A stretch of 64,000 nucleotides of DNA, from NCBI RefSeq assembly GCF_037055355.1, contig NZ_CP146350.1, positions 186,001 through 250,000 on the forward strand, read 5' to 3'. The translations under genes were made by a program, and so were the position numbers. This stretch comes from Streptomyces sp. DG1A-41. GTDB lineage: Bacteria; Actinomycetota; Actinomycetes; Streptomycetales; Streptomycetaceae. Shown here in pieces: positions 54,601 to 62,734 of the stretch (within the stretch, counting starts at the first letter, position 1; every line of letters starts with the position of its first letter). Below the pieces are notes generated by a model. The model was given only the letters and a program-made list of their open reading frames with translations. It was not told where the DNA came from and made no database searches.

Positions 54601-56274
54601 TCAGCCGGTTTGTTTCGCCGCCGCCCGGCCCGCCGCCCGCCCCGAGAAGAGGCAGCCGCCGAGGAAGGTGCCCTCCAGCGCGTTGTAGCCGTGGACCCCG
54701 CCGCCGCCGAACCCGGCGACCTCGCCTGCCGCGTACAGCCCGTCCACCGGCTTGCCGTCGGTCCCGAGGGCGCGGGAGTCGAGGTCGGTCTGGATGCCGC
54801 CGAGCGTCTTGCGGGTGAGGACGTGCAGCTTGACGCCGATCAGGGGGCCGGCCGCCGGGTCGAGGATGCGGTGCGGCGTGGCGACCCGGCCGAGGCGGTC
54901 GCCGATGTAGCGGCGGGCGTTGCGGATGCCCTGCACCTGGGCGTCCTTGGCATAGGGGTTGGCGATCTGGAGGTCGCGGGCCTCGATCTGGCGCTTGATC
55001 CCGGCCGCGTCGAGGAGCGGCTTGTCGGTGAGCTCGTTCATCTTCGCGACGAGCTGTTCGACGCTGGGCGCGGTCACGAAGTCGGCGCCCTTGCGCAGGA
55101 ACGCGTCGACGGGTCCGGGCGCGCCCTTGCCGAGGATGCGTTCCTTCAGGAACCCGGCGCGGTCCTTGGCGGTGATGTCGGGGTTCTGCTCGGATCCCGA
55201 CAGGGCGAACTCCTTCTCGATGATCTTCTGCGTGAGGACGAACCAGGAGTGGTCGTACCCGGCGATGTCCTCGGTGGTGCGCAGGTGCTTCAGGGTGCCG
55301 AGGGTGTCATAGCCGGGCAGGTACGGCCCGGGCAGGCGGCGGCCGAGGGCGTCGAACCACATCGAGGACGGTCCGGGCAGGATGCGGATGCCGTGGCCGG
55401 GCCAGATCGGGTCCCAGTTCTGGAGGCCCTCGGTGTAGTGCCACATGCGGTCCCGGTTGACCAGCCGTACGCCCGCCTCGGCGCTGATGTCGAGCATCCG
55501 GCCGTCGACGTAGGCCGGCACGCCGGTGACCATCTCCCGCGGCGGGGTGCCGAGGCGCTCGGGCCAGTAGCGGCGGACGATGTCGTGGTTGGCGCCGATG
55601 CCGCCGCTGGTGACGACGACGGCCTGGGCGGTGAGTTCGAACTCGCCGATCGGGTCGCGGTTGGAGGCGACGCCGCGGGGTGAGGTGTCCTCGGCCAGGA
55701 CCGTGCCGCGCACGCCCCGGGCGCCGCCGTCCTCGACGACCAGTTCGTCGACGCGGTGCCGGTGGTGGAAGGTGAGCAGTCCGTCGCGCGCGGCCTGCTT
55801 GGCGTGGCGGACGAAGGGCTCCACCACTCCGGTGCCGGTGCCCCAGGCGATGTGGAAGCGGGGCACGGTGTTGCCGTGCCCGTGCGCCGTGAGGTCGCCG
55901 CGCTCGGCCCAGCCGACGGTGGGCAGGAACGTGATGCCGTGCCCGTGCAGCCAGGACCGCTTCTCCCCCGCGGCGAACTCCACGTAGGCGCGCGCCCAGC
56001 GCACGGCCCAGGAGTCCTCGTCGTCCAGCCGGTCGAAGCCCGCGCTGCCCCGCCAGTCGCTCCAGGCGAGGTCGAAGGAGTCCTTGATGCCCAGCCGCCG
56101 CTGCTCCGGCGAATCGACGAGGAACAGCCCGCCGAAGGACCAGAAGGCCTGCCCGCCGAGGTTGGCGGAGTTCTCCTGGTCGACGAGGGCGACCCTCCTG
56201 CCCCTGCTGGTCAGTTCGTGGGCCGCGACCAGGCCGGCGAGGCCCGCTCCGACGACGATGACGTCGGCGTCCAT
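54601..56274 (-). CDS. FAD-binding dehydrogenase (3-ketosteroid-dehydrogenase/fumarate-reductase fold)
   Basis: 557-residue flavoprotein. The N-terminal Rossmann motif is VIVVGAGLAGLVAAHELTSR, then NLGGQAFWSFGGLF; AVVVTSGGIGANHDIVRRYW is the second nucleotide-binding part and LYAAGEVAGFGGGGVHGYNA, with the following EGTFLGGCLFSGR, binds FAD. It matches the soluble FAD-dehydrogenase group that resembles ketosteroid dehydrogenases and flavocytochrome c, but the substrate is unknown. It follows the TetR gene by 16 bp and is probably controlled from the operator pair at 56942-56980. The catalytic domain (residues 150-450) has no covalent-flavin motif. Confidence 0.9.
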   Translation of the reverse strand: MDADVIVVGAGLAGLVAAHELTSRGRRVALVDQENSANLGGQAFWSFGGLFLVDSPEQRRLGIKDSFDLAWSDWRGSAGFDRLDDEDSWAVRWARAYVEFAAGEKRSWLHGHGITFLPTVGWAERGDLTAHGHGNTVPRFHIAWGTGTGVVEPFVRHAKQAARDGLLTFHHRHRVDELVVEDGGARGVRGTVLAEDTSPRGVASNRDPIGEFELTAQAVVVTSGGIGANHDIVRRYWPERLGTPPREMVTGVPAYVDGRMLDISAEAGVRLVNRDRMWHYTEGLQNWDPIWPGHGIRILPGPSSMWFDALGRRLPGPYLPGYDTLGTLKHLRTTEDIAGYDHSWFVLTQKIIEKEFALSGSEQNPDITAKDRAGFLKERILGKGAPGPVDAFLRKGADFVTAPSVEQLVAKMNELTDKPLLDAAGIKRQIEARDLQIANPYAKDAQVQGIRNARRYIGDRLGRVATPHRILDPAAGPLIGVKLHVLTRKTLGGIQTDLDSRALGTDGKPVDGLYAAGEVAGFGGGGVHGYNALEGTFLGGCLFSGRAAGRAAAKQTG

Positions 56275-56290
56275 GGCGACGTTCCCTTCT

Positions 56291-56929
56291 TCAGTTCTGC
56301 CTGTGTTCGGAGGTGCCGCTGCCGTCGGTCAGCAGGGCCGTGAGCAGTTGCTTCAGCCAGGCGCGGGCGCGGGCGACGTCCCGGTCCAGCAGCAGTTGCG
56401 CGGTGACGCCGTCGTAGGCCGCGACCACGGCGTGGGCGGCGCCGTCCGTGTCGCCCAGCACGGCGGGCAGGGCGGTGTGCCCGCGGGCGCGGGCGAGCCG
56501 GTCGGCGATCGCCCCCCGCAGCCGCGCGCGATGTTCCAGGAGGCTGCGCGCCACGTCCGGGTCGCGGGCGGCGTGCACCAGGAAGTCCGTCTTCACGAGG
56601 AGCCAGTCCCGGTCGAGGAGCAGCACGTCGGTGACGCGGTCCACGGCGGCCGGAACGTCGAGGCCGGGCCCGTCGATCGCGAGCGCCCCGGACACCTGCT
56701 CAGCGATCAGCTCGGCCCGCTCGCGGTAGAGGGCGAAGAACAGCTCGTCGAGGCTGGAGAAGTTGGAGTAGAAGGCGCCCCTGCTGTAGCCGGCGGCCTC
56801 GCAGACCTCCTCGATCGAGACGTGCCCGAAGCCCTTGGCCGCGAACACGGAGAACGCCGCGTCCAGGAGGTTGGCACGGGTGCGGACACGGCGCCTGGTC
56901 ACACGCCCGGTCGTTCCCTCTACGCCCAC
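56291..56929 (-). CDS. TetR-family regulator of the FAD dehydrogenase operon
   Basis: 212-residue TetR repressor. The HTH is VRTRANLLDAAFSVFAAKGF, then VSIEEVCEAAGYSRGAFYSN with the recognition helix and FSSLDELFFALYR leading into the ligand domain (LLVKTDFLVHAARDPDVARS). GTG 56929 is chosen because AAGGGGG lies six bases upstream and the operator lies immediately before; the longer frame to 57004 covers the operator. It heads a two-gene unit with the FAD dehydrogenase. The ligand is probably the dehydrogenase substrate. Confidence 0.92.
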   Translation of the reverse strand: MGVEGTTGRVTRRRVRTRANLLDAAFSVFAAKGFGHVSIEEVCEAAGYSRGAFYSNFSSLDELFFALYRERAELIAEQVSGALAIDGPGLDVPAAVDRVTDVLLLDRDWLLVKTDFLVHAARDPDVARSLLEHRARLRGAIADRLARARGHTALPAVLGDTDGAAHAVVAAYDGVTAQLLLDRDVARARAWLKQLLTALLTDGSGTSEHRQN

Positions 56930-56941
56930 GCTCGGCCCCCT

Positions 56942-56980
56942 TTCGATACATGACTGTATTCGATACATCGGTGTATCGAA
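56942..56980. promoter_or_regulatory. Two overlapping TetR operators
   Basis: Site 1 (56959-56980) is perfect: TTCGATACA-TCGG-TGTATCGAA, nine-base arms. Site 2 (56942-56963) repeats TTCGATACA-TGAC-TGTAT with one inserted T in its right arm. They overlap by five bases just upstream of the TetR gene. A strong promoter-blocking arrangement is inferred. Confidence 0.8.
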
Positions 56981-57048
56981 AGGCCCACGCCTCCCCGCCC
57001 CCATTGCCCTTATGGAACAAGTTTTCGATTGCGGGGTAGGCTGAGTCC

Positions 57049-57672
57049 ATGCACCTCCAGGGATCCCTCTTCGACCAGACCGACGAGGTGCGGCTCGGGC
57101 CTCTCGACGGGATCAGCCGTGTCCACCTCGGTTTCGGCGCCTGGCTGGACGTCCTGCCCGGGTGGCTCAGCGGTTCCGACACGCTGTTCGGACGGCTGGC
57201 CGCGGAGGTGCCGTGGCGGGCGGAGCGGCGCACGATGTACGACCACGTCGTCGACGTCCCCCGGCTGCTCGCGTTCTACGGCGCCGAGGACCCGCTGCCG
57301 CACCCGGTCCTGACCGAGGCGCGCGACGCGCTGAGCGCCCACTACGGCGAGGAACTGGGCGAGCCGTTCACCACGGCCGGGTTGTGCTACTACCGCGACG
57401 GCCGGGACAGCGTGGCCTGGCACGGCGACCGGATCGGGCGCGGGGCGCGCGAGGACACGATGGTCGCCATCCTGTCGGTGGGCGCGCCCCGGGACCTGCT
57501 GCTGCGTCCGATGCGGGGCGGTCGCGACACCGTACGCAGGCCGCTGGGCCACGGCGACCTGATCGTGATGGGCGGCTCCTGCCAGCGCACTTGGGAGCAC
57601 TCCGTCCCCAAGAGCACGCGCGTGACGGAACCGCGCATCAGCATCCAGTTCCGCCCGCACGGCGTGCACTGA
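57049..57672 (+). CDS. alkB: AlkB-like 2-oxoglutarate/Fe(II) dioxygenase
   Basis: 207-residue DNA/RNA-dealkylation-type dioxygenase. The iron ligands appear as HGDRIGRG (HxD motif, in SVAWHGD) and the distal histidine in RTWEHSVPK; PRISIQFR is the 2-oxoglutarate-binding arginine strand. The upstream part, WRAERRTMYDHVVDVPRLLA, is the nucleotide-recognition lid of AlkB proteins. It should oxidatively remove methyl lesions such as 1-methyladenine. ATG 57049 is used (TTGCGGGGTAGGCTGAGTCC upstream, with AGG). It is divergent from the TetR gene, 120 bp away, and the operator pair lies in that gap. Confidence 0.93.
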   Translation: MHLQGSLFDQTDEVRLGPLDGISRVHLGFGAWLDVLPGWLSGSDTLFGRLAAEVPWRAERRTMYDHVVDVPRLLAFYGAEDPLPHPVLTEARDALSAHYGEELGEPFTTAGLCYYRDGRDSVAWHGDRIGRGAREDTMVAILSVGAPRDLLLRPMRGGRDTVRRPLGHGDLIVMGGSCQRTWEHSVPKSTRVTEPRISIQFRPHGVH

Positions 57673-57785
57673 GCCGGAACGACCATGCCCCGCGGGTCCG
57701 TTGAGGCGAACCCGGCCGTTCCACCTGCCGTGGGGTCTGCTTTCCTTCTCTCGTCGGGCTGGGACCACACCAACGCGGGGCGATC

Positions 57786-58529
57786 ATGCGGGCAGACGTA
57801 CACCAAGTTGCGGACGGCATCTACTTGGTGCACGGCTCCCACACCAACTGGGTGATCCTCGCGGAGGGGGACGCCGTCACGCTGGTCGACACCGGCTACC
57901 CCGGCGACCGGGAGCGGCTCCTCGCCTCGCTCGCTCAGGTGGGAAGCTCCCCGGAGGCGGTCGCGGCGGTGCTGATCACGCACGCGCACAACGACCACCT
58001 GGGGTCCGCCGAGTACCTGCGCGCCACGTACGGCACGCCCGTGTACCTGCACGAGGCCGAAGTACCGCACGCGCGCCGCGACTTCCTGCACCAGGTGTCC
58101 CTCGGGACGGTGCTGAAGAACGGCTGGCGCCCCGGGGTGCTGCCGTGGGCCGTGCACGCGCTGCGTTCCGGCGGCACGATGCACAACCCGGTCACGGCCC
58201 CCGAGCCGTTCCCGGCGGGTGCCCTGGACCTGCCCGGGCGGCCCGTGCCGGTGCACACGCCGGGCCACACCGACGGGCACTGCGCCTACCACGTGCCGGG
58301 CACCGGCGTGCTGATCTCCGGCGACGCCCTGGTCAGCGGGCACCCCACCTCGCGGATCGAGGGGCCGCAGCTGCTGCCGGACATGTTCCACCACGAGCGC
58401 CCCCGTGCCGTGGCCTCCCTGGACGTCCTTGCGGAGCTGGAGGGCGAGCTGCTCCTGCCCGGGCACGGTCCGGTCCACCGCGGCTCGGTGAAGGACGCCG
58501 CGCACCGGGCCCGGGAGCGCGCCCTCTAA
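57786..58529 (+). CDS. Metallo-beta-lactamase-fold hydrolase
   Basis: 247-residue MBL-fold protein. The metal site is LITHAHNDHLGSAEYLRATY (HxHxDH with an asparagine in the variable position), followed by TPGHTDGHCAYH, ISGDALVSGH and LLLPGHGPV, giving the usual histidines and bridging aspartate. Length is typical of glyoxalase II/hydrolase-like relatives rather than lactamases; the substrate is unknown. ATG 57786 has GGGGCGATC before it. It follows the AlkB gene by 113 bp and precedes the DUF4032 gene by 41 bp. Confidence 0.9.
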   Translation: MRADVHQVADGIYLVHGSHTNWVILAEGDAVTLVDTGYPGDRERLLASLAQVGSSPEAVAAVLITHAHNDHLGSAEYLRATYGTPVYLHEAEVPHARRDFLHQVSLGTVLKNGWRPGVLPWAVHALRSGGTMHNPVTAPEPFPAGALDLPGRPVPVHTPGHTDGHCAYHVPGTGVLISGDALVSGHPTSRIEGPQLLPDMFHHERPRAVASLDVLAELEGELLLPGHGPVHRGSVKDAAHRARERAL

Positions 58530-58570
58530 TCTGAGGTGACGATCAGCGGCGAGACAAGGACACCCGGCCC

Positions 58571-59803
58571 ATGGCACTTCAGATCAGCGCGACCAACCCG
58601 GAGCATCCCGCGCTTCTGCTCGAGCTGCCGTGGGACCTGCCCCTGGAGGAGTGGCCGGAGGAGTACCTCGTGCCGCTGCCGCGCGGCATATCCCGGCACG
58701 TGGTGCGCTACTCCCGGGCCGGCGACGAGGTGATCGCGGTCAAGGAGCTGGCCGAGCGGCCCGCGCTGCGCGAGTACGAGCTGCTGCGCGACCTGGACCG
58801 GATCGGCATCCCGGCGGTGGACCCGCTGGCCGTCGTCACCGGCCGCACCGACGCGGACGGCGCCCCGCTGGAGAGCGTGCTGATCACCCGGCACCTGGGC
58901 GGCTCGATGCCGTACCGCTCGATGTTCGAGACGACCATGCGCCCGGCCACCATGCACCGGCTGATGGACGCCCTCGCCGTGCTCCTGGTCCGGCTGCACC
59001 TGGCCGGGTTCGCCTGGGGCGACTGCTCGCTGTCCAACACCCTCTTCCGGCGCGACGCGGGCGCCTACGCCGCTTATCTGGTGGACGCCGAGACCGGTGA
59101 CCTGCATCCGCAGCTCAGCTCCGGGCAGCGCGAGTACGACCTGGACCTCGCCCGCGTGAACATCAGCGGGGAGCTGCTGGACCTGGAGGCGTCCGGGGCG
59201 CTGCACCCGTCCGTGGACCCGGTCGAGTTCGGCATGGAGATCTGCGCCCGCTACCGCGGCCTGTGGGACGAACTGACCCGCACCTCCGTCTACCCGGCCG
59301 GCAAGTACCACTACATAGAACGCCGGATCCGCCGCCTGAACGATCTCGGTTTCGACGTCGCCGAGATGCAGATCGAGCACGCCTCGAACGGCGACACGGT
59401 CACCTTCGTACCCAAGGTCGTCGACGCGGGCCACCACCAGCGCCAGCTGCTGCGCCTGACCGGGCTGGACACCGAGGAGAACCAGGCCCGCCGGCTGCTG
59501 AACGACCTGGAGAGCTGGATGGCCACCCAGGACGACTACGCCCCGGGCGACCCCCTCGGTGCCCGCCCGGAGGTACTTGCGCACCGCTGGGTGCGGGAGG
59601 TGTTCCGGCCCACCGTGCGGGCCGTGCCGCCCGAACTGCGCGGTTCCATGGACCCGGCGGAGATCTACCACCAGCTCCTCGAACACCGCTGGTACCTGTC
59701 CGAGCGGGCCCAGCACGACATCGGCATCGAAACGGCGGTCGAGGACTACATCAAGAACATCCTCCCCAAGGCCCGCAAGACGCTTCAGCCGACGGCGGAG
59801 TGA
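58571..59803 (+). CDS. DUF4032 kinase-like protein
   Basis: 410-residue protein. The N-terminal half resembles a lipopolysaccharide/eukaryotic-like kinase: RHVVRYSRAGDEVIAVKELA (lysine), LITRHLGGSMPYRSMF and LAGFAWGDCSLSNTLFRRDA, where GDxxxxNT is the catalytic-loop-like motif, then AYLVDAETGDLHPQLSSGQR with a DAE in the DFG position. The C-terminal DUF4032 domain runs from about residue 225 (YIERRIRRLNDLGFDVAEMQ). It is conserved in actinobacteria and of unknown role. ATG 58571 follows GACAAGGA. It is convergent with the Usp gene across a palindrome. Confidence 0.9.
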   Translation: MALQISATNPEHPALLLELPWDLPLEEWPEEYLVPLPRGISRHVVRYSRAGDEVIAVKELAERPALREYELLRDLDRIGIPAVDPLAVVTGRTDADGAPLESVLITRHLGGSMPYRSMFETTMRPATMHRLMDALAVLLVRLHLAGFAWGDCSLSNTLFRRDAGAYAAYLVDAETGDLHPQLSSGQREYDLDLARVNISGELLDLEASGALHPSVDPVEFGMEICARYRGLWDELTRTSVYPAGKYHYIERRIRRLNDLGFDVAEMQIEHASNGDTVTFVPKVVDAGHHQRQLLRLTGLDTEENQARRLLNDLESWMATQDDYAPGDPLGARPEVLAHRWVREVFRPTVRAVPPELRGSMDPAEIYHQLLEHRWYLSERAQHDIGIETAVEDYIKNILPKARKTLQPTAE

Positions 59804-59812
59804 GCCGCAGCC

Positions 59813-59830
59813 TCCCTCACGTGTGAGGGA
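59813..59830. terminator. Palindromic terminator between DUF4032 and Usp genes
   Basis: TCCCTCAC (59813-59820), GT, GTGAGGGA (59823-59830): a perfect 18-bp palindrome ten bases after the DUF4032 stop, overlapping the convergent gene end. Confidence 0.6.
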
Positions 59831-60698
59831 TCACGGCCACCGGGCAGTCCGCGTGGTGCAGCACCCCGTGCGCCACCGAGCCGATCCGGGCGCCGACGGC
59901 CGTACGGTGAGCCCGTCGGCCGACGACCATCAGCTGGGCCGCCCCGGCCACCGACAGCAGCACCTGGCCGGCGCTGCCCATCTCGACGTGCTCCTCCACC
60001 GGCACGTCGGGGAAACGCTCCCGCCACGGCCGGACCGCGGCGGCCAGCGCCTTCCTCTCGTACGGCTCCAGTCCCCCGGCCTCGTCGAGGAGCTTCAGCG
60101 AGCCGGGGCTGTAGGCGAAGACGGGCGGCAGGGTCCAGGCCCGTACGACCCGTACGGTCGCCCCGCGCGCGGCAGCCGTCTCGAACGCGAACCGCAGCGC
60201 GTCGGCGCTGTCCTCCGGGTCGCCCTGCTGGCCCACGACGACCTCCCGCCCGGCGGCCTCCATCGAGGGCTGGTCATCGGCCCGGACGAGCACGACGGGC
60301 CGGGTGGCCTCGGCTATGGCCTGCTGGCCGACCGAGCCGAGCAGGAAGCCGACGACCGGCCCGTGGCCGCGCGAGCCGAGCACCAGCATTTCGGCGGCGG
60401 CGGCCGCGGCGACCAGGGTGTCGACGACCGCGCCCTCCACGACGTCGGTGGTCACCTCCAGGTCCGGGTGCCGTTCGGTGACGGTCCCGACGGCCTCGGT
60501 CACCGCGCTGTGCACCCACTCCGCCTGGCTGTCCGCGTCCCCGGCGATCCCCGCTTCGAGGACCTCCTGCGGCTGGAACCGCCAGGCGTGCACCACCCGC
60601 AGCGCCAGCCCGCGCCGCACCGCCTCCCGGGCCGCCCAGGCCAGGGCGGCCAGGCTCTCCTGCGATCCGTCGACCCCTGCGGTGATCGGACGTGTCAT
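59817..60698 (-). CDS. Tandem universal stress protein (two UspA domains)
   Basis: 293-residue protein with two Usp domains, about residues 1-142 and 150-290. Domain 1: TAGVDGSQESLAALAWAARE and the ATP-binding loop LVLGSRGHGPVVGFLLGSVG. Domain 2: VVVGQQGDPEDSADALRFAF and MVVGRRAHRTAVGARIGSVA, ending CPVAVIPHT. The G-x2-G-x9-G(S/T) pattern needed for ATP binding is complete in domain 1 and altered in domain 2 (GRRAH). Streptomyces Usp proteins are commonly induced by stress sigma factors. ATG 60698 has GGAGG seven bases upstream. It is convergent with the DUF4032 gene. Confidence 0.93.
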   Translation of the reverse strand: MTRPITAGVDGSQESLAALAWAAREAVRRGLALRVVHAWRFQPQEVLEAGIAGDADSQAEWVHSAVTEAVGTVTERHPDLEVTTDVVEGAVVDTLVAAAAAAEMLVLGSRGHGPVVGFLLGSVGQQAIAEATRPVVLVRADDQPSMEAAGREVVVGQQGDPEDSADALRFAFETAAARGATVRVVRAWTLPPVFAYSPGSLKLLDEAGGLEPYERKALAAAVRPWRERFPDVPVEEHVEMGSAGQVLLSVAGAAQLMVVGRRAHRTAVGARIGSVAHGVLHHADCPVAVIPHT

Positions 60699-60907
60699 GC
60701 AGCTGCCTCCTCGTTCCAAGGTCGCTCCGTGCCGCTCAGTTTTCACTACCCCGTCCGTACGACGCTGGAGTGGGAGCCGCGTGCCGGGGCCCGCCGGAGC
60801 TGCCCTGCGTATCGGAGCGCGCCGCGGCGATCGACCATACGATGGGCGAAGGTCGGCGCGGTGCCCCGGGGCGCCGCGCCGTGAGCCGACCGCCCGGTGG
60901 GGGACGT

Positions 60908-62658
60908 ATGGCACAGGCCGCCGATGCGGCGCGGTCCGTCATCATGACCGTGGACGACGACCCGGGGGTCTCCCGGGCGGTGGCCCGGGATCTGAGGCGG
61001 CGGTACGGCGCGTCGTACCGGATCGTGCGGGCGGAGTCCGGCGAGTTGGCGCTCGACGCGCTGCGGGAGCTGAAGCTGCGCGGCGATCTCGTGGCCGTGA
61101 TCCTGGCCGACTACCGGATGCCGCAGATGAACGGCATCGAGTTCCTCGAACAAACCCAGGACGTCCACCCGGGCGCGCGGCGGGTGCTGCTGACGGCGTA
61201 CGCGGACACGAACGCGGCGATCGACGCGATCAACGTCGTCGACCTCGACCACTACCTGCTCAAGCCGTGGGACCCGCCCGAGGACAAGCTCTACCCGGTC
61301 CTGGACGACCTGCTCCGGGCGTGGCGGGCCGGCGACCACCGGCCCGTGCCCAGTACGAAGGTCGTCGGGCACCGCTGGTCGGCGCGCTCCTCGGGGTCCG
61401 GGAGTTCCTGGCCCGCAACCAGGTGCCGTACCGCTGGTACTCCTCCGACGGGCCGGAGGGGCGGCGGCTGCTGGCCGCGGCCGGTGAGGACGGGATGCGG
61501 CTGCCGGTGGTGATCACGCCGGACGGAACGCCGCTGGTCGTAGAAGTCGGCCGTCGATCTCGCCGCCCGGGTCGGGCTGGCGACGACCCCGACGGCCGAC
61601 TTCTACGACCTGGTCGTGATCGGCGGCGGCCCGGCCGGGCTCGGCGCGGCGGTCTACGGCGCCTCCGAGGGGCTGCGGACGGTGCTGGTGGAGCGGCCGG
61701 CGACCGGCGGGCAGGCCGGGCAGAGCTCGCGCATCGAGAACTACCGGGGCTTCCCCGACAGTGTGTCAGGGGGCCAGCTCACCGACCGGGCGCGGCGGCA
61801 GGCGGCGAAGTTCGGCGCCGAGATCCTCACCGCGCGCGAGGTGACGGCGCTGGAGGTCAACGGCGCCGCCCGGATCGTACGGTTCTCGGACGGCTCGGCG
61901 GTCGCCGCGCACAGCGTGATCCTGGCGACCGGTGTGTCCTACCGGCAGCTGGAGGCACCCGGCTGCGAGGACCTGACCGGCTGCGGGGTGTTCTACGGGT
62001 CGGCCCTGACGGAGGCCCCCTCCTGGCAGGGGCACGACGTGTACATCGTCGGCGGCGCCAACTCCGCCGGGCAGGCGGCGATGTACCTGTCGCGGGGCGC
62101 CAAGTCGGTGACCCTGCTGGTGCGCGGCCCCTCGCTGTCCGCCTCGATGTCCCACTACCTCATCCAGCAGATCGAGGAGTCCCCCAACATCCAGGTCCGG
62201 TGCCGCACGGAAGTCGAGGCCGCGCACGGCGACGCCACCTGGAGCAGCTGACGCTGCGGGACGTGGACAAGGAGTACGACCGGACGCTGCCGAGGATCCC
62301 GGCGTACCCGGCGGAGCTCAACCAGGTGTGGACGAACCTGATCGACAACGCGGTCTCGGCGATGAACAGCGCGGGCGGGCAAGGGACGCTGTCCGTGCGG
62401 ACGGCCCGGGGCCACGACCTGCTGCTGGTGGGGTTCCGGGACACGGGCGTCGGTATCCCGGCGGAGGACCGGGGGCGGATCTTCGACCCCTTCTTCACGA
62501 CGCAGCCGGTGGGCGAGGGGACCGGGCTCGGGCTGGACATCTCCTGGCGGATCGTGGTCAACAAGCATCACGGCAGCATTCAGGTGGAGTCGGAGCCGGG
62601 GAACACACGATTCCAGGTGCTGCTTCCGCTGACAGCGGTCGAGGAGGAGTCGGCATGA
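60908..62658 (+). pseudogene. Response regulator-flavoprotein gene fused by deletion to histidine-kinase tail; several frameshifts
   Basis: From ATG 60908 an intact receiver domain is read (SVIMTVDDDPGVSRAVARDL, ILADYRMPQMNGIEF, VLLTAYADTN, HYLLKPWD). The frame then changes near 61380 to VREFLARNQVPYRWYSSDGP, and again near 61540 to LAARVGLATTPTADFYDLVV and a thioredoxin-reductase-like FAD domain (VIGGGPAGLGAAVYGASEGL, VILATGVSYRQL, IVGGANSAGQAAMYLSRGAK). After AAHGDA it shifts a third time to HLEQLTLRD and joins directly to EYDRTLPRIPAYPAELNQVW, the ATP-binding end of a histidine kinase (DTGVGIPAEDRGRIFDPFFT). The two source genes are usually neighbours in Streptomyces, so a deletion fused them. 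I treat it as a dead gene. Confidence 0.85.
61536..61610. repeat. Perfect 21-bp inverted repeat at a frameshift
   Basis: Left arm 61536-61556, right arm 61590-61610, 33-base spacer; the arms are exact reverse complements (left begins GGTCGTAGAAG, right ends CTTCTACGACC). The right arm encodes normal sequence (TADFYD). The left arm replaces the codons expected between GTPLV and DLAARVG and causes the second frameshift of the pseudogene. Confidence 0.9.
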
Positions 62659-62734
62659 GTGGTGAGATCGCGCCCACGGGGCGGAGCCGCATAATGTCAC
62701 AGCCCCGCGCCCCAGAAAACGAAGGTGGGTCTTG

